NCBI RefSeq assembly: GCF_000952685.1
Contig: NZ_JYHV01000017.1
Span: 1-47,663, forward strand
DNA: 47,663 bases
From: Stutzerimonas stutzeri
GTDB lineage: Bacteria > Pseudomonadota > Gammaproteobacteria > Pseudomonadales > Pseudomonadaceae
Reading direction: 5' to 3'
Below the pieces are notes generated by a model. The model was given only the letters and a program-made list of their open reading frames with translations. It did not search any database and was not told where the DNA came from. A program made the position numbers and the translations under genes. This document shows positions 19,133-27,206 of the stretch, piece by piece (position 1 is the first letter of the stretch; each line of letters starts with the position of its first letter).

Positions 19133-19268
19133 GGTGGTGCGCCCTTTTATTGTTGTTGGAGACACTGCCTGACGATTGGGTAGTGCTATAGAACAGTAGA
19201 AAGTCGGACGGCGCCGTGCGTAACGAAGTGTCGCGAGAATGTAACCGCCTGACGCCGACCGGGTGCTG

Positions 19269-20585
19269 TCAGGGGTAGATGAACTGGTTGACCACGTTTT
19301 CGAGCATCTCCTGACGACCGCTTACTGCCTGCGGATGCAGTTCGTTGGCGAAAGCATGTTCAGCCAATGATTCGAGGCTGAACTCGCCCGCCAGCACTGC
19401 CTGTCCAAACGGCTGCTGCCAGCCGGCATAGCGTTGATCCTTTAGCTGCTGGAGTCGGTCGTTCTGCACCATGGCTGCCGCGCGCTCCAGGGACAGAGCG
19501 AGGACATCCATCGCGGCGACGTGGCCATAGAACAGATCGACTTCATCAAGGCTCTGCCGACGCACCTTGGCGTCGAAGTTGAACCCGCCATTCTGGAAGC
19601 CACCGGCTTTGAGAATTTCATAGATGGCCAGGGTCATTTCTTCGACGCTGTTGGGAAACTGATCGGTATCCCAGCCGTTCTGTGGATCACCGCGGTTGGC
19701 GTCGATGCTCCCGAAAATCCCCAACGAAACTGCCGTTGCGATTTCGTGATGGAAGCTATGGCCCGCGAGGGTCGCGTGGTTGGCCTCGATGTTGACCTTG
19801 ATTTCGTTTTCCAGGCCGAATTGATGCAGGAAGCCAAATACGGTGGCGCTGTCGTAGTCGTACTGATGCTTGGTTGGCTCCTGGGGCTTGGGCTCGATCA
19901 GTAGGTCGCCCTTGAAACCGATCTTGTGCTTGTGCTCGACCACCATGCGCATGAACCGGCCCAGTTGCTCGCGTTCGCGTTTCAAGTCGGTGTTGAGCAG
20001 GGTTTCGTAGCCTTCACGGCCGCCCCACAACACGTAGTTCGATCCGTTGAGGCGTTGAGTGGCGTTCATGGCGCTAAACACCTGAGCGGCGGTGCAGGCG
20101 AACACTTCCGGATCAGGATTGCTGGCGGCGCCGGCGGCAAAGCGTGGGTTGCTGAAGCAATTGGCGGTACCCCACAACAACTTGATTCCGCTTTCTTCCT
20201 GATGGCGTTCCAGATGGTCGATCATCTGCACGAAGTGGTTGCGGTACTCCTTGAGCGAGTTACCTTCCGGGGCAACATCCGTGTCGTGGAAGCAGTAGTA
20301 GTCGATTCCGAGTTTGGAGAAGAACTCGAATGCAGCCTCCGCCTTACCCATCGCCATTTCCATCGGATCTGCAAGCTGCTGCCACGGACGCTTGAACGTG
20401 CCCGCTCCGAACACATCGGAGCCTGGCCAGACGAAGCTGTGCCAATAACAGACCGCCATGCGCAAATGCTCACGCATGGGTTTGCCGAGGATGAGCTTGT
20501 CGGCATCGTAGTGACGGAAGGATAGGGGAGAATCGCTGGCGGTGCCTTGATAGCGAATCTTTTCGACATCGGGGAAGTAGGGCAC
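19269..20585 (-). CDS. xylA: Xylose isomerase
   Basis: A 438-residue TIM-barrel enzyme converting D-xylose to D-xylulose in the cytoplasm. The catalytic His and Asp lie in [13 protein letters not shown] (H100 and D103), metal ligands lie in [16 protein letters not shown] and in [18 protein letters not shown], and the conserved [11 protein letters not shown] follows. The length fits the long (group II) class. Translation starts at GTG 20585, eight bases after AAAAGGA. It is the first gene of the xylose operon and diverges from xylR. No xylulokinase gene is present in this window, so xylB must lie elsewhere or the pathway is incomplete here. Confidence 0.96.
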   Translation of the reverse strand: MPYFPDVEKIRYQGTASDSPLSFRHYDADKLILGKPMREHLRMAVCYWHSFVWPGSDVFGAGTFKRPWQQLADPMEMAMGKAEAAFEFFSKLGIDYYCFHDTDVAPEGNSLKEYRNHFVQMIDHLERHQEESGIKLLWGTANCFSNPRFAAGAASNPDPEVFACTAAQVFSAMNATQRLNGSNYVLWGGREGYETLLNTDLKREREQLGRFMRMVVEHKHKIGFKGDLLIEPKPQEPTKHQYDYDSATVFGFLHQFGLENEIKVNIEANHATLAGHSFHHEIATAVSLGIFGSIDANRGDPQNGWDTDQFPNSVEEMTLAIYEILKAGGFQNGGFNFDAKVRRQSLDEVDLFYGHVAAMDVLALSLERAAAMVQNDRLQQLKDQRYAGWQQPFGQAVLAGEFSLESLAEHAFANELHPQAVSGRQEMLENVVNQFIYP

Positions 20586-20728
20586 TTGTAATGTCCTTTT
20601 GTTCTTGGCGGTGTCCCGATACTAGCAACGGCCCTATGGGTAATTAGTATGAAAGTCACCAACCCAGGGTTCGATTTTGACCTAGCCTTTACTACCGCCT
20701 AGGTACTGATCGGCTCAGGACAAGAACA

Positions 20729-21961
20729 ATGAAAACCGTACCGCTCGTTCACCGTATTGCTCTGCTGTTCAACGGCAGCAAGATCTACGACCGCGGCATC
20801 ATCAGCGGCATCGGTAACTACTTGAGCAGCACTCGAGCATCCTGGGATCTTTTTCTCGAGGAGGATTTCCACTGTCGGCTGAAAGGGATCGAGCGCTGGC
20901 AGGGGGACGGGATCATCGCCGACTTCGATGATCCGATGATTGGCGAGGCGCTGGCCGACATCAAGGTGCCCGTTGTGGCGGTAGGCGGTTCCTATCAGGA
21001 CGAGCGCGCTTATCCGAAGGGTATTCCGTACGTCGCCACCGATAACGAAGCGTTGATAACGCTGGCGTACGAGCACCTGATCGAGGCCGGACTGACGCGT
21101 TTTGCCTGCTTCAGCCTGCCTGAAGCACAGGCCAATCGTTGGGCGCAGGAACGAGAAAAGGTGTTTCGCCAACTGATGAAACGCGATGGCTTGCATGCCG
21201 AGGTCTATCGCGGGATGGGTACCAGCGCGCCGCTTTGGGACAGCGCCGTCGAAAAGCAGATCGCCTGGCTGCAAAGCCTGCCCAAACCCATTGGCATCAT
21301 CGCCGTGACGGATGCTCGCGCCCGGCAGTTGCTGCAAGCCTGCCTGACCGCCGGGATCGCAGTGCCGGAGCAAGTGGCGTTGATCGGTATCGACAACGAC
21401 CCGCTGACACGCAGCCTGACCCGGGTGCCATTGAGCTCGGTCGTTCAGGGCACCGAAACCATGGGCCGGACCGCTGCGCATCTGCTCCATCAAATGCTGC
21501 ACGGTGTGCCGTCGGCCAGCACGCACATACTGATACCGCCTGATGCGGTCAACGTACAGCTATCGAGCCTGCATCAGCCATTGGGTAACCCGTACGTCAT
21601 GCGGGCGCTGTTGTTTATCCGCCAATACGCTTGCCAGGGCATCAAGACAGCGCAGGTAGCGGCCTATGTGGGCGTGTCGCGTTCATCGTTGGAGTCGCAT
21701 TTTCGAAAAGCGCGAGGGTGCAGCGTGCATGACGAGATTTTGCGTTTCAAACTGGCCGCAGCTACAAGCAGGCTGGAGAACACCGATTCGACGATGGTGG
21801 ATATTGCTCAACATTGTGGCTTCAAATCTGCGCAGTACCTGCATAGCGTGTTTCGGCGCGAGTTCGGGTGTACGCCCCGTGAATACCAGCAAGCCGCCAA
21901 CAACGTTGGGAATCCCCGCGCAGAGACGAGTAGCGACAACAGATCAGTTCTCGCGACGTGA
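20729..21961 (+). CDS. xylR: Xylose operon activator (LacI-type sensor plus AraC HTH)
   Basis: A 410-residue regulator. Residues 1-270 form a periplasmic-binding-protein fold as in LacI/GalR sensors (RIALLFNGSKIYDRGIISGI; GIIAVTDARARQLLQ; VALIGIDNDPLTRSLTRVPLSSV). Residues 285-390 are an AraC-type double HTH with VAAYVGVSRSSLESHF and the signature FKSAQYLHSVFRREFGCTPREYQ. This is the architecture of XylR, which activates xyl genes when D-xylose is bound. It diverges from xylA across 143 bases that should hold its binding sites; I saw no clear repeat to name as an operator. The start follows AGGA. It is the last chromosomal-core gene before the dif site. Confidence 0.93.
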   Translation: MKTVPLVHRIALLFNGSKIYDRGIISGIGNYLSSTRASWDLFLEEDFHCRLKGIERWQGDGIIADFDDPMIGEALADIKVPVVAVGGSYQDERAYPKGIPYVATDNEALITLAYEHLIEAGLTRFACFSLPEAQANRWAQEREKVFRQLMKRDGLHAEVYRGMGTSAPLWDSAVEKQIAWLQSLPKPIGIIAVTDARARQLLQACLTAGIAVPEQVALIGIDNDPLTRSLTRVPLSSVVQGTETMGRTAAHLLHQMLHGVPSASTHILIPPDAVNVQLSSLHQPLGNPYVMRALLFIRQYACQGIKTAQVAAYVGVSRSSLESHFRKARGCSVHDEILRFKLAAATSRLENTDSTMVDIAQHCGFKSAQYLHSVFRREFGCTPREYQQAANNVGNPRAETSSDNRSVLAT

Positions 21962-22028
21962 TCCTGCATAACGGTAAACGGCGCATTTGACCCGGGGGAC
22001 CTCATGAACACTCACAACCCAATACGTT

Positions 22029-22056
22029 ATTTAACATAATATAGATTATGCGAATG
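22029..22056. other. dif: dif site (XerC/XerD chromosome dimer resolution site)
   Basis: Read on the minus strand the 28 bases are a XerC arm CATTCGCATAA, a six-base centre TCTATA and a XerD arm TTATGTTAAAT. The XerD arm is identical to that of the E. coli and P. aeruginosa dif sites as I recall them. The XerC arm differs from P. aeruginosa only in its outermost base and the centre by one base (C for G). XerC and XerD cut here to resolve chromosome dimers at the terminus. It lies between xylR and an integrase stub, 98 bases before the latter. Confidence 0.88.
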
Positions 22057-22153
22057 CCGGGCAGGATGGGGAGTGTTGCGCTAGGCTCATCCATCAACGT
22101 GTTCTGCAGCAACAGTACATTCAATTACAGGCAGCTTTAGCTGTTGTGCATCT

Positions 22154-22657
22154 ATGCCTCGCATCCGGCTCCGCGACTCCAGCATCCCACCGGCGCTCAC
22201 TGGCTCGGTGCTTATCGATGAACTAGGCTTGCCACGCTATTGGGCGACTGTCTGGTCAGTGCTGCACGGCGCGGCACTACATGAGTCAACCTTGTCGGCT
22301 CACCTATCAGTAATCGAAACGCTATACGACTCAGTCAAACAGCAGATGCATATGGATTGTCTTGACCGGCTAATCACAGATCTTCGCTTCGATGATTTAG
22401 AAAAATGCCTCGAAGGTTTCTTCGTTAGCTTGCGCAATCGCAGCGCGCAAAACGAATCAGATCATTCTGCAAATTGGCGTACCGCCATTGCTTTCGTCAA
22501 AGACTGTGTCGACCGGCTTGCGAGGAACAGCACGACAACGCATCTGGATAAGCTGCACTCGCGATTGCTTCGGTTAGAGCGCCTGTATCTCGATGGGGTG
22601 ATCAGAAGCAATTCTGCAGAGGTTTCCGAATCATCCCGAACAATCTATCGCATCTAG
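22154..22657 (+). pseudogene. N-terminal stub of a genomic-island tyrosine integrase
   Basis: A 167-residue open frame beginning MPRIRLRDSSIPPALTGSVL. Its helical pattern (STLSAHLSVIETLYDSVKQQ, then NWRTAIAFVKDCVDRLAR, then LHSRLLRLERLYLDG) resembles the arm-binding N terminus of large island integrases as I know them. The catalytic domain (Arg, His-x-x-Arg, Tyr) is missing, and the frame ends where the catalytic part should begin. I therefore call it a remnant left by a deletion. It lies 98 bases from dif, which suggests that the original element used that site. An intact small gene of unknown role is the alternative; assignment to integrases is by recollection of the family, not by alignment. 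Confidence 0.5.
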
Positions 22658-22777
22658 CAAATTGGTTGCCATTCAACCTGTTTGCTTTAAACGTCATATG
22701 CTTTTTTTTACATCTTATGACTTGCGTTAGAGCTATGTCGTCAAGTGCTGTATTCGGGGTTGAGCTGAGGGGTGACT

Positions 22778-22906
22778 ATGGGGCCGGTTTCTATGTTGTT
22801 GCTTGCGATTGGCAGCGTTTTTTTTACGATCGCTGCGACTGGCGTGTTAGGGGTCTTGCTTGTAGATAAGCTAGAACGTAAGGGCAAGCGCTCCGGTATT
22901 TCGTGA
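22778..22906 (+). CDS. Small 42-residue membrane protein
   Basis: This short gene starts at ATG 22778 after a clear GAGGGG ribosome site. The peptide has one strong hydrophobic segment (MLLLAIGSVFFTIAATGVLGVLLV, about residues 6-29) followed by a basic tail (DKLERKGKRSGIS). This gives a single-pass inner-membrane protein with a positive cytoplasmic end. The ribosome site, length and charge pattern make it more likely a real gene than chance. Role unknown; it lies between the integrase stub and a terminator on the other strand. Confidence 0.55.
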   Translation: MGPVSMLLLAIGSVFFTIAATGVLGVLLVDKLERKGKRSGIS

Positions 22907-22961
22907 TGTGAACACTTTGCCATCGAGCTAGCTGCTCAAAATCTGTTGAATCCCAGAAAGC

Positions 22962-22983
22962 AAAAACCCCGCTATAGCGGGGT
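22962..22983 (-). terminator. Terminator of the SnoaL-like gene
   Basis: ACCCCGC (22966-22972) pairs with GCGGGGT (22977-22983) around a TATA loop. On the minus strand the hairpin is followed by TTTTTG. It lies about 90 bases after the stop of the SnoaL-like gene. Confidence 0.8.
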
Positions 22984-23075
22984 CTTCACTCAGGGTACAG
23001 AGGCACGACCGTAAATTTCGGAAAACCCCTGCTCACTTTCATTTTAGGCATTTTTGCGAGAAAAGCCAGCCAAGG

Positions 23076-23570
23076 CTAGGCGGTCTGCGCTACCGCATCC
23101 CTCTGAGCCCCTTTGACGTGGTGTTGAAGGCCCCCTGCAAAACGCAGCGTGACCTCCCGCCGGGTGAAGCGCCATTCCCCGTCACTCCGCTCAAACTGAT
23201 CGAGGTACTTGCCGGTGCAGATAGGTTGTAACGGGAAGCCATCCACCTGCTGATGAACCGTGTAATAGCTTGCCGAGCTCGCCCTTTCACCGGACGGGTC
23301 CACGTCAATGAGCTGGTTGGTAATGGAGTGCCACGTACGCGGAGTGCCATCCCCATGGACCTGCAGACCCGCGTTGAAAAACACCAGCAGCCCTTCGACA
23401 GTCGATGCCTCGTTGCCTAGCACATGAATAACGGCATGCTTGAGAACCTCTGCCACGCCCTCAAAGTCACCGTTGTCGAGACGATGGATATAGGTGGCGT
23501 GGAGGCGATGGATCGCGCGCTCGGCATCCAGGCGCGCCACGAGATCCCGTTGGTTGGTGCTGTCAGTCAT
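23076..23570 (-). CDS. SnoaL/NTF2-like domain protein
   Basis: A 164-residue protein of the cone-shaped SnoaL-like (NTF2) superfamily, seen in polyketide cyclases, steroid isomerases and aromatic-ring dioxygenase beta subunits. ERAIHRLHATYIHRLDNGDFEGVAEVL is the typical first helix pair; a curved sheet follows, with ICTGKYLDQFERSDGEWRFTRREVTLRFAGGL. The His and Asp in the first helices are in the usual active-site area. The start at 23570 follows GGAG by eight bases. It sits in a cluster of VOC and SDR genes, so a role in modifying a small organic compound is plausible. Substrate unknown. Confidence 0.75.
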   Translation of the reverse strand: MTDSTNQRDLVARLDAERAIHRLHATYIHRLDNGDFEGVAEVLKHAVIHVLGNEASTVEGLLVFFNAGLQVHGDGTPRTWHSITNQLIDVDPSGERASSASYYTVHQQVDGFPLQPICTGKYLDQFERSDGEWRFTRREVTLRFAGGLQHHVKGAQRDAVAQTA

Positions 23571-23606
23571 ATCAATTGCTCCAAGGATAATGTCGGTAAA
23601 CAGGAT

Positions 23607-23678
23607 TCAGTTCTGGGACGCCCCCCTCGGCGCATAGCTCGACGCGTTGATATGGCTGGTCGCATCGCTGGCTAAGAC
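23607..23678 (-). pseudogene. C-terminal relic of a short-chain dehydrogenase
   Basis: On the minus strand this stretch reads LASDATSHINASSY...GASQN followed by a stop codon. It matches the C-terminal end LASDASSYINGAEL...GASQV of the intact SDR at 24284-25024. Only about 23 codons remain, so it is a decayed or deleted SDR paralogue just upstream of the SnoaL-like gene. Confidence 0.6.
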
Positions 23679-23714
23679 CGACGCCCGTTAAACACCCAAC
23701 GTGGGCCCTGGCGC

Positions 23715-24125
23715 TCAAGTCGTCAGCTGGCAAACAGCCTCCAGATTCACTCCGTCAGGGCCCAGCACATAGGCCGCGTAATAATCAGAGTGGTATTGAA
23801 GCCTGATCCCTGGTGCGCCGTTGTCCTGTCCGCCAGCAGCCATGGCAGCCGCATGGAACGCATCGACCTCCTCATGAGTCTGCGCGATCAGCGCGATATG
23901 GGCCCCGTGGCTGGGGACGGGAGCGTGGTGCAGCCAGAGGAATGGCTTTCCTGCGGAACCGAACCCCAGTCGCCGAGGCGTCGATTGCGGAGGGTCGGTC
24001 TCGATGCTCATCATCAACGTGATGCCAAGCGGCTTGAGCGCCTGTTCATAGAAATCACGTGCATGCAAAATGTCCGAAACACCGATGCCCATATGATCGA
24101 TCGCCGATCCGGCAAACTCACTCAT
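23715..24125 (-). CDS. VOC-family protein
   Basis: A 136-residue single-module vicinal-oxygen-chelate protein: IDHMGIGVSDILHARDFYEQALKPLGI, a central HIALIAQTHEEVDAFHAAAMAAGG and the C-terminal YYAAYVLGPDGVNLEAVCQ. Likely metal ligands are H11, the His of AHIALIA and the Glu of NLEAVCQ. The start at 24125 follows GAGGAG. It is clearly related to the VOC protein at 26786-27187, and both lie downstream of an SDR gene on the same strand, so the SDR-VOC pair seems duplicated. Reaction unknown; relatives act in bleomycin resistance, glyoxal detoxification and ring cleavage. Confidence 0.8.
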   Translation of the reverse strand: MSEFAGSAIDHMGIGVSDILHARDFYEQALKPLGITLMMSIETDPPQSTPRRLGFGSAGKPFLWLHHAPVPSHGAHIALIAQTHEEVDAFHAAAMAAGGQDNGAPGIRLQYHSDYYAAYVLGPDGVNLEAVCQLTT

Positions 24126-24283
24126 CAGGTAACTCCTCAAGGCGCCGATCTTCGGCAGGTTCGTAGGGCTCGCTATCCATCAGCGACTGGTATTGCCGGT
24201 TGCGCGGCGTGGTCGTGTCGGCAGCCGGTTAGATTCAAGGAAGGTCGGCACGGGGCAAAGCGGCCGCTCCATGCCCGTTCCGT

Positions 24284-25024
24284 TCATACCTGGGAAGCGC
24301 CACCGTCGGCGAACAGCTCGGCGCCGTTGATGTAGCTCGACGCATCGCTCGCCAGGAAGAGCGCGGCCTGGCCGATCTCGTGCGCCTGGCCGATCCGGCC
24401 GAGCGTGCTCTTCTCATTGAAAGCATCGATCACCTGCTGCGCGTTTTCGCCAAGCACGTCGCGCAGTGACGGGGTGTCCACCGGACCGGGGCTGAGCAGG
24501 TTGATGCGTACGCCCGAGCCTTTAATGTCGAGAATCCAGCTCCTCACCATCGCGCGTAATGCGGCCTTGGTGGCTCCGTAGACGCTCATGCCAGGCCCGG
24601 GATTGATCGAGGAAGTCGAGCCGATGATGACGATGCTGCTGCCCTCGCCCATCAACGGCAGCGCCCCTTGAACGGTAAACGTGGTGCCTTTGACGTTGGT
24701 TGCGAACACCCGATCGAAACCCGCTTCAGTGATTGCCCCCAGAGGCTCGACTTCACCCATCCCGGCATTGGCGATCAACACATCGATACGGCCATGGACT
24801 GCGCTTATGTGCGTGTACAGATCGGCAAGTTCTGCAGGGCTCGAGATGTCGGTTCGCACGGCAGAAACATTCCCACCGAGGCGGCTAACGGCTTCGTCGA
24901 GCTGAGGCTGGCGGCGACCGGTGATGATCACGTCGGCGCCCTGGCTGACGAACACTTCGGCGATCGCAAAGCCTAGGCCCGAAGAACCGCCAGTGATCAG
25001 CACAACCTTGTTTTTGAACTGCAT
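24284..25024 (-). CDS. SDR-family NAD(P)-dependent oxidoreductase
   Basis: A 246-residue classical short-chain dehydrogenase. It shows the cofactor motif TGGSSGLG (11-18), NAG in IANAGMGE near 85-92, and the catalytic Ser (about 137-139), Y149 and K153 in GMSVYGATKAAL. R37-R38 after the second strand suggests NADP(H). The C terminus (LFLASDASSYINGAELFADGG) is normal. The start at 25024 follows GAGG. It diverges from a TetR gene across 157 bases containing three related palindromes, so it is very probably repressed by that TetR protein. Substrate unknown. Confidence 0.88.
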   Translation of the reverse strand: MQFKNKVVLITGGSSGLGFAIAEVFVSQGADVIITGRRQPQLDEAVSRLGGNVSAVRTDISSPAELADLYTHISAVHGRIDVLIANAGMGEVEPLGAITEAGFDRVFATNVKGTTFTVQGALPLMGEGSSIVIIGSTSSINPGPGMSVYGATKAALRAMVRSWILDIKGSGVRINLLSPGPVDTPSLRDVLGENAQQVIDAFNEKSTLGRIGQAHEIGQAALFLASDASSYINGAELFADGGASQV

Positions 25025-25047
25025 GACAAATACCTCAACGAGTGAAT

Positions 25048-25065
25048 ATGTAGCGGACACTACAT
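25048..25065. promoter_or_regulatory. TetR-type operator 1 (SDR side)
   Basis: ATGTAGCGGACACTACAT is an inverted repeat with six-base arms (ATGTAG/CTACAT). It lies 23 bases before the SDR start and shares the TGTAG/CTACA arms with the perfect palindrome at 25139-25154. Confidence 0.65.
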
Positions 25066-25089
25066 AAACCCAAGGTTGCTCGCAAGCTA

Positions 25090-25105
25090 TTTAGCGATCA
25101 CTAAA
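25090..25105. promoter_or_regulatory. TetR-type operator 2 (central, degenerate)
   Basis: TTTAGCGATCACTAAA has five-base arms (TTTAG/CTAAA) and the same AGCGATC centre as the perfect site 49 bases away. It is probably a weaker copy of the same operator. Confidence 0.45.
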
Positions 25106-25138
25106 CTTACCTTTCAGGGAATCGCGATTGAACATGCA

Positions 25139-25154
25139 TGTAGCGATCGCTACA
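25139..25154. promoter_or_regulatory. TetR-type operator 3 (perfect palindrome)
   Basis: TGTAGCGATCGCTACA is a perfect 16-base palindrome ending 27 bases before the tetR-family start codon. Its size and place fit an autoregulatory TetR operator. Confidence 0.7.
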
Positions 25155-25181
25155 GTGTCGTATCAACCTTGAGAGATACCC

Positions 25182-25784
25182 ATGAACGAAAAACCCAGGC
25201 AGCGCCGCCCCGCCTTCGACCGAGAGCAAGGGATAGCCATCGCACAGGCACTGTTTCATCAGCGTGGTTTCGACGCTGTCAGCCTGGCCGACCTGACCGA
25301 GGCGATGAACATCAAGCCGCCGAGCTTTTACGCCGCCTATGGCAGCAAGGCCGAGCTGTTCGAGCGTGCAATGCATCGCTACGCCGGTGAAAACGCGCTT
25401 CCTGTGGACGAGTTACTGGCACCGGATCGACCACCTGCCGAAGCGCTGACCGCGCTGCTGGTTGCCGCTGCGAAGCAGTACGGACGCGACAGCGCTTTGC
25501 GGGGCTGCCTGATCACCGAGGGCATGCGCGCGGACGATCCGATCGCCCGCAACATGGCCGAGAAGCTGGGCGACACCGGGATCCAGACGATCCGCCGTTA
25601 CCTTGATGAGGTCCGGCCAGAAGCTGCTCAGGCGCTGGCTGACTACCTGCTGGTCACCCTGCGCGGGCTGTCGGCAGCAGCATGCAGTGGCATGTCCTGC
25701 GAACGCCTGGTGGAGGTGGCACAGACTGCTGGCAAGCTGATCTCTCGTGAGTTCGAGGCAAGCGACAGTGCTGCGAATTGCTGA
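25182..25784 (+). CDS. TetR-family transcriptional regulator
   Basis: A 200-residue TetR-type repressor. The HTH lies at about 15-60 (GIAIAQALFHQRGFDAVSLADLTEAMNIKPPSFYAAYGSKAELFERAM), with the family pattern of a short recognition helix and the YxxxGSKxxL start of helix 4. The C-terminal part (AAKQYGRDSALRGCLITEG) resembles the TetR_C ligand domain seen in AcuR/NemR-like proteins. It diverges from the SDR gene over three palindromes, so autoregulation and repression of the SDR gene are likely. The inducer is unknown; an electrophile or a quinone would fit the neighbouring detoxification-type genes, but that is inference. Confidence 0.88.
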   Translation: MNEKPRQRRPAFDREQGIAIAQALFHQRGFDAVSLADLTEAMNIKPPSFYAAYGSKAELFERAMHRYAGENALPVDELLAPDRPPAEALTALLVAAAKQYGRDSALRGCLITEGMRADDPIARNMAEKLGDTGIQTIRRYLDEVRPEAAQALADYLLVTLRGLSAAACSGMSCERLVEVAQTAGKLISREFEASDSAANC

Positions 25785-25811
25785 GTAAATCAGCATTGCC
25801 GTACCAGAGGG

Positions 25812-26789
25812 TCAGCGATCAGTGATGGTCGTTCCGACGATGCTCTCGGCGAATCCAACGCCCAGTAGCGTTGCCGGCGTCTCGAAGCCCGGCCGCCGCT
25901 CGCCACTCAATACCCGGCGCGCCGCCTCCACCGCAGCGATCGGTGTGTAGGTGTAGCCGTTGACAGTCTCGATCACTGAACGCGCAACTGTGCCGTCAGC
26001 GCCGGTGACCTCAGCCACTGCTCGGGCGCGGTGGGCTTCACGTTGTTGCGCGTTGGGCCCATCAGGAAGCTGTGAGAGATCGCCTTCGGGAAAGGGCTCG
26101 CCTGAGAAATGCACGAACATGGAAATGTTTGGAATACCGGTGGAGTGCCAGCCGGTAACCAAGTCACCGAAAGACAGCGGCGCACAGACTTCCAGGCCGT
26201 CGCCAAAATCGAAGTGTCGTGGTTGCGCATCGGGCGTTGCCACGAGCTGCCCGTCAATCCGCGCTAGCAGCCCTGCTCCAATAATCTCGCTAACGCTCAG
26301 GGCCGATCCGCGTGACATGGAACCCGCGACCTGAAGAGCAATGCTAAGTGACTGCGGATCCTGCACTCGGCGAGCGACATGCACCGCCAGGCAGTCTGTC
26401 GGCACCACGTCCCAGCCAACGCCAGGCAAAAGCATGACGCCTGACTCGGCCGCTTCAGCGCCCAACCGTTCGGCCAGCCGGTACACATTGATCTCGGCCG
26501 TGATATCCAGATAGTCGACACCTGCCTTGATACAGGCCCGCATCAAGGCTTTGGCTGTTTGCGCGAAGGGCCCGGCAAAGTTCACCAGCACGCCAACGCC
26601 GTCGAGGGATCCTGCCATCGGGGCATCAGGCGTGAACACGCGATAAGGAACGTCCAGCTGGGCAGCCAGCACGCGCAGTTTGTCGTGGCTGCGCCCGGCA
26701 ATGACAATGTCCAGCCCTTGTGCCTTGGCATACTCCGCCGCCATGCGCCCCACGTAACCGGTTGCGCCATAGATCATTAATTTTTTCAT
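25812..26789 (-). CDS. Saccharopine-dehydrogenase-like NAD(P)-binding oxidoreductase
   Basis: A 325-residue protein with an N-terminal Rossmann motif (MIYGATGYVGRMAAEYAKAQG, glycines at 8, 11 and 14) and a fold like saccharopine dehydrogenase or trans-acting enoyl reductases. NFAGPF near 70-75 and YLDITAEINV near 93-102 are typical of the family. No lysine-biosynthesis gene is nearby, so a role as a reductase for a small organic or lipid-like compound is more likely than saccharopine metabolism. The start at 26789 overlaps the VOC stop in ATGA, so it is coupled to that gene and to the upstream SDR. Convergent with tetR. Confidence 0.78.
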   Translation of the reverse strand: MKKLMIYGATGYVGRMAAEYAKAQGLDIVIAGRSHDKLRVLAAQLDVPYRVFTPDAPMAGSLDGVGVLVNFAGPFAQTAKALMRACIKAGVDYLDITAEINVYRLAERLGAEAAESGVMLLPGVGWDVVPTDCLAVHVARRVQDPQSLSIALQVAGSMSRGSALSVSEIIGAGLLARIDGQLVATPDAQPRHFDFGDGLEVCAPLSFGDLVTGWHSTGIPNISMFVHFSGEPFPEGDLSQLPDGPNAQQREAHRARAVAEVTGADGTVARSVIETVNGYTYTPIAAVEAARRVLSGERRPGFETPATLLGVGFAESIVGTTITDR

Positions 26790-27187
26790 TGGACGTGCTG
26801 CCAGTTCTTGTAGACGAATTCCAGGCTATAGCCGTCAGGGTCCAAGACATTAGCGGCGTAGTAGTTCGGGTCGTAATGCAGTCGTGCACCCGGCGCGCCT
26901 TTATAGACCGCGCCATTGGCCAATGCGGCCGCATAGGCGGACTCAACTTGAGCCTTACTGTCTGCGACAAAGCCGACATGCACCGCTCGGCCTTCAACTA
27001 CACCCTTGCGCAACCAGAAAAACATGCGGCCATTGGCGCCGAAGCCTTTCAGGTCCGGGTGCCCAGGCGGGCCGTCCTTGCCGTCGTAGTCCAGGCGCGC
27101 TGTGATACCCAGCGGCATCAAGGCCGCTTCGTAGAAACGGATAGAGCGCTCGATGTCGCTCACAGACAGAAAAATATGATCCAGCAT
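26786..27187 (-). CDS. VOC-family protein
   Basis: A 133-residue glyoxalase-fold protein: LDHIFLSVSDIERSIRFYEAALMPLGI at the start and YYAANVLDPDGYSLEFVYKN at the end, with likely ligands H4, a central His (VHVGFVAD) and the Glu of LEFVY. It resembles the VOC protein at 23715-24125 in order and in many positions, so the two are paralogues. The start at 27187 follows GGGAG. It is the middle gene of the SDR - VOC - reductase operon. The reaction is unknown. Confidence 0.82.
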   Translation of the reverse strand: MLDHIFLSVSDIERSIRFYEAALMPLGITARLDYDGKDGPPGHPDLKGFGANGRMFFWLRKGVVEGRAVHVGFVADSKAQVESAYAAALANGAVYKGAPGARLHYDPNYYAANVLDPDGYSLEFVYKNWQHVQ

Positions 27188-27206
27188 GGCAACGTCTCCC
27201 GATCGT

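Noticed and set aside
20586..20728. XylR operator repeats between xylA and xylR
   Set aside because: Sites are expected there, but GAAAGTCACC and GATTTTGACC are too dissimilar to call as repeats.
25812..26789. Lysine-pathway saccharopine dehydrogenase
   Set aside because: Only the Rossmann domain and general fold agree; the operon context (SDR and VOC genes) argues for another substrate.
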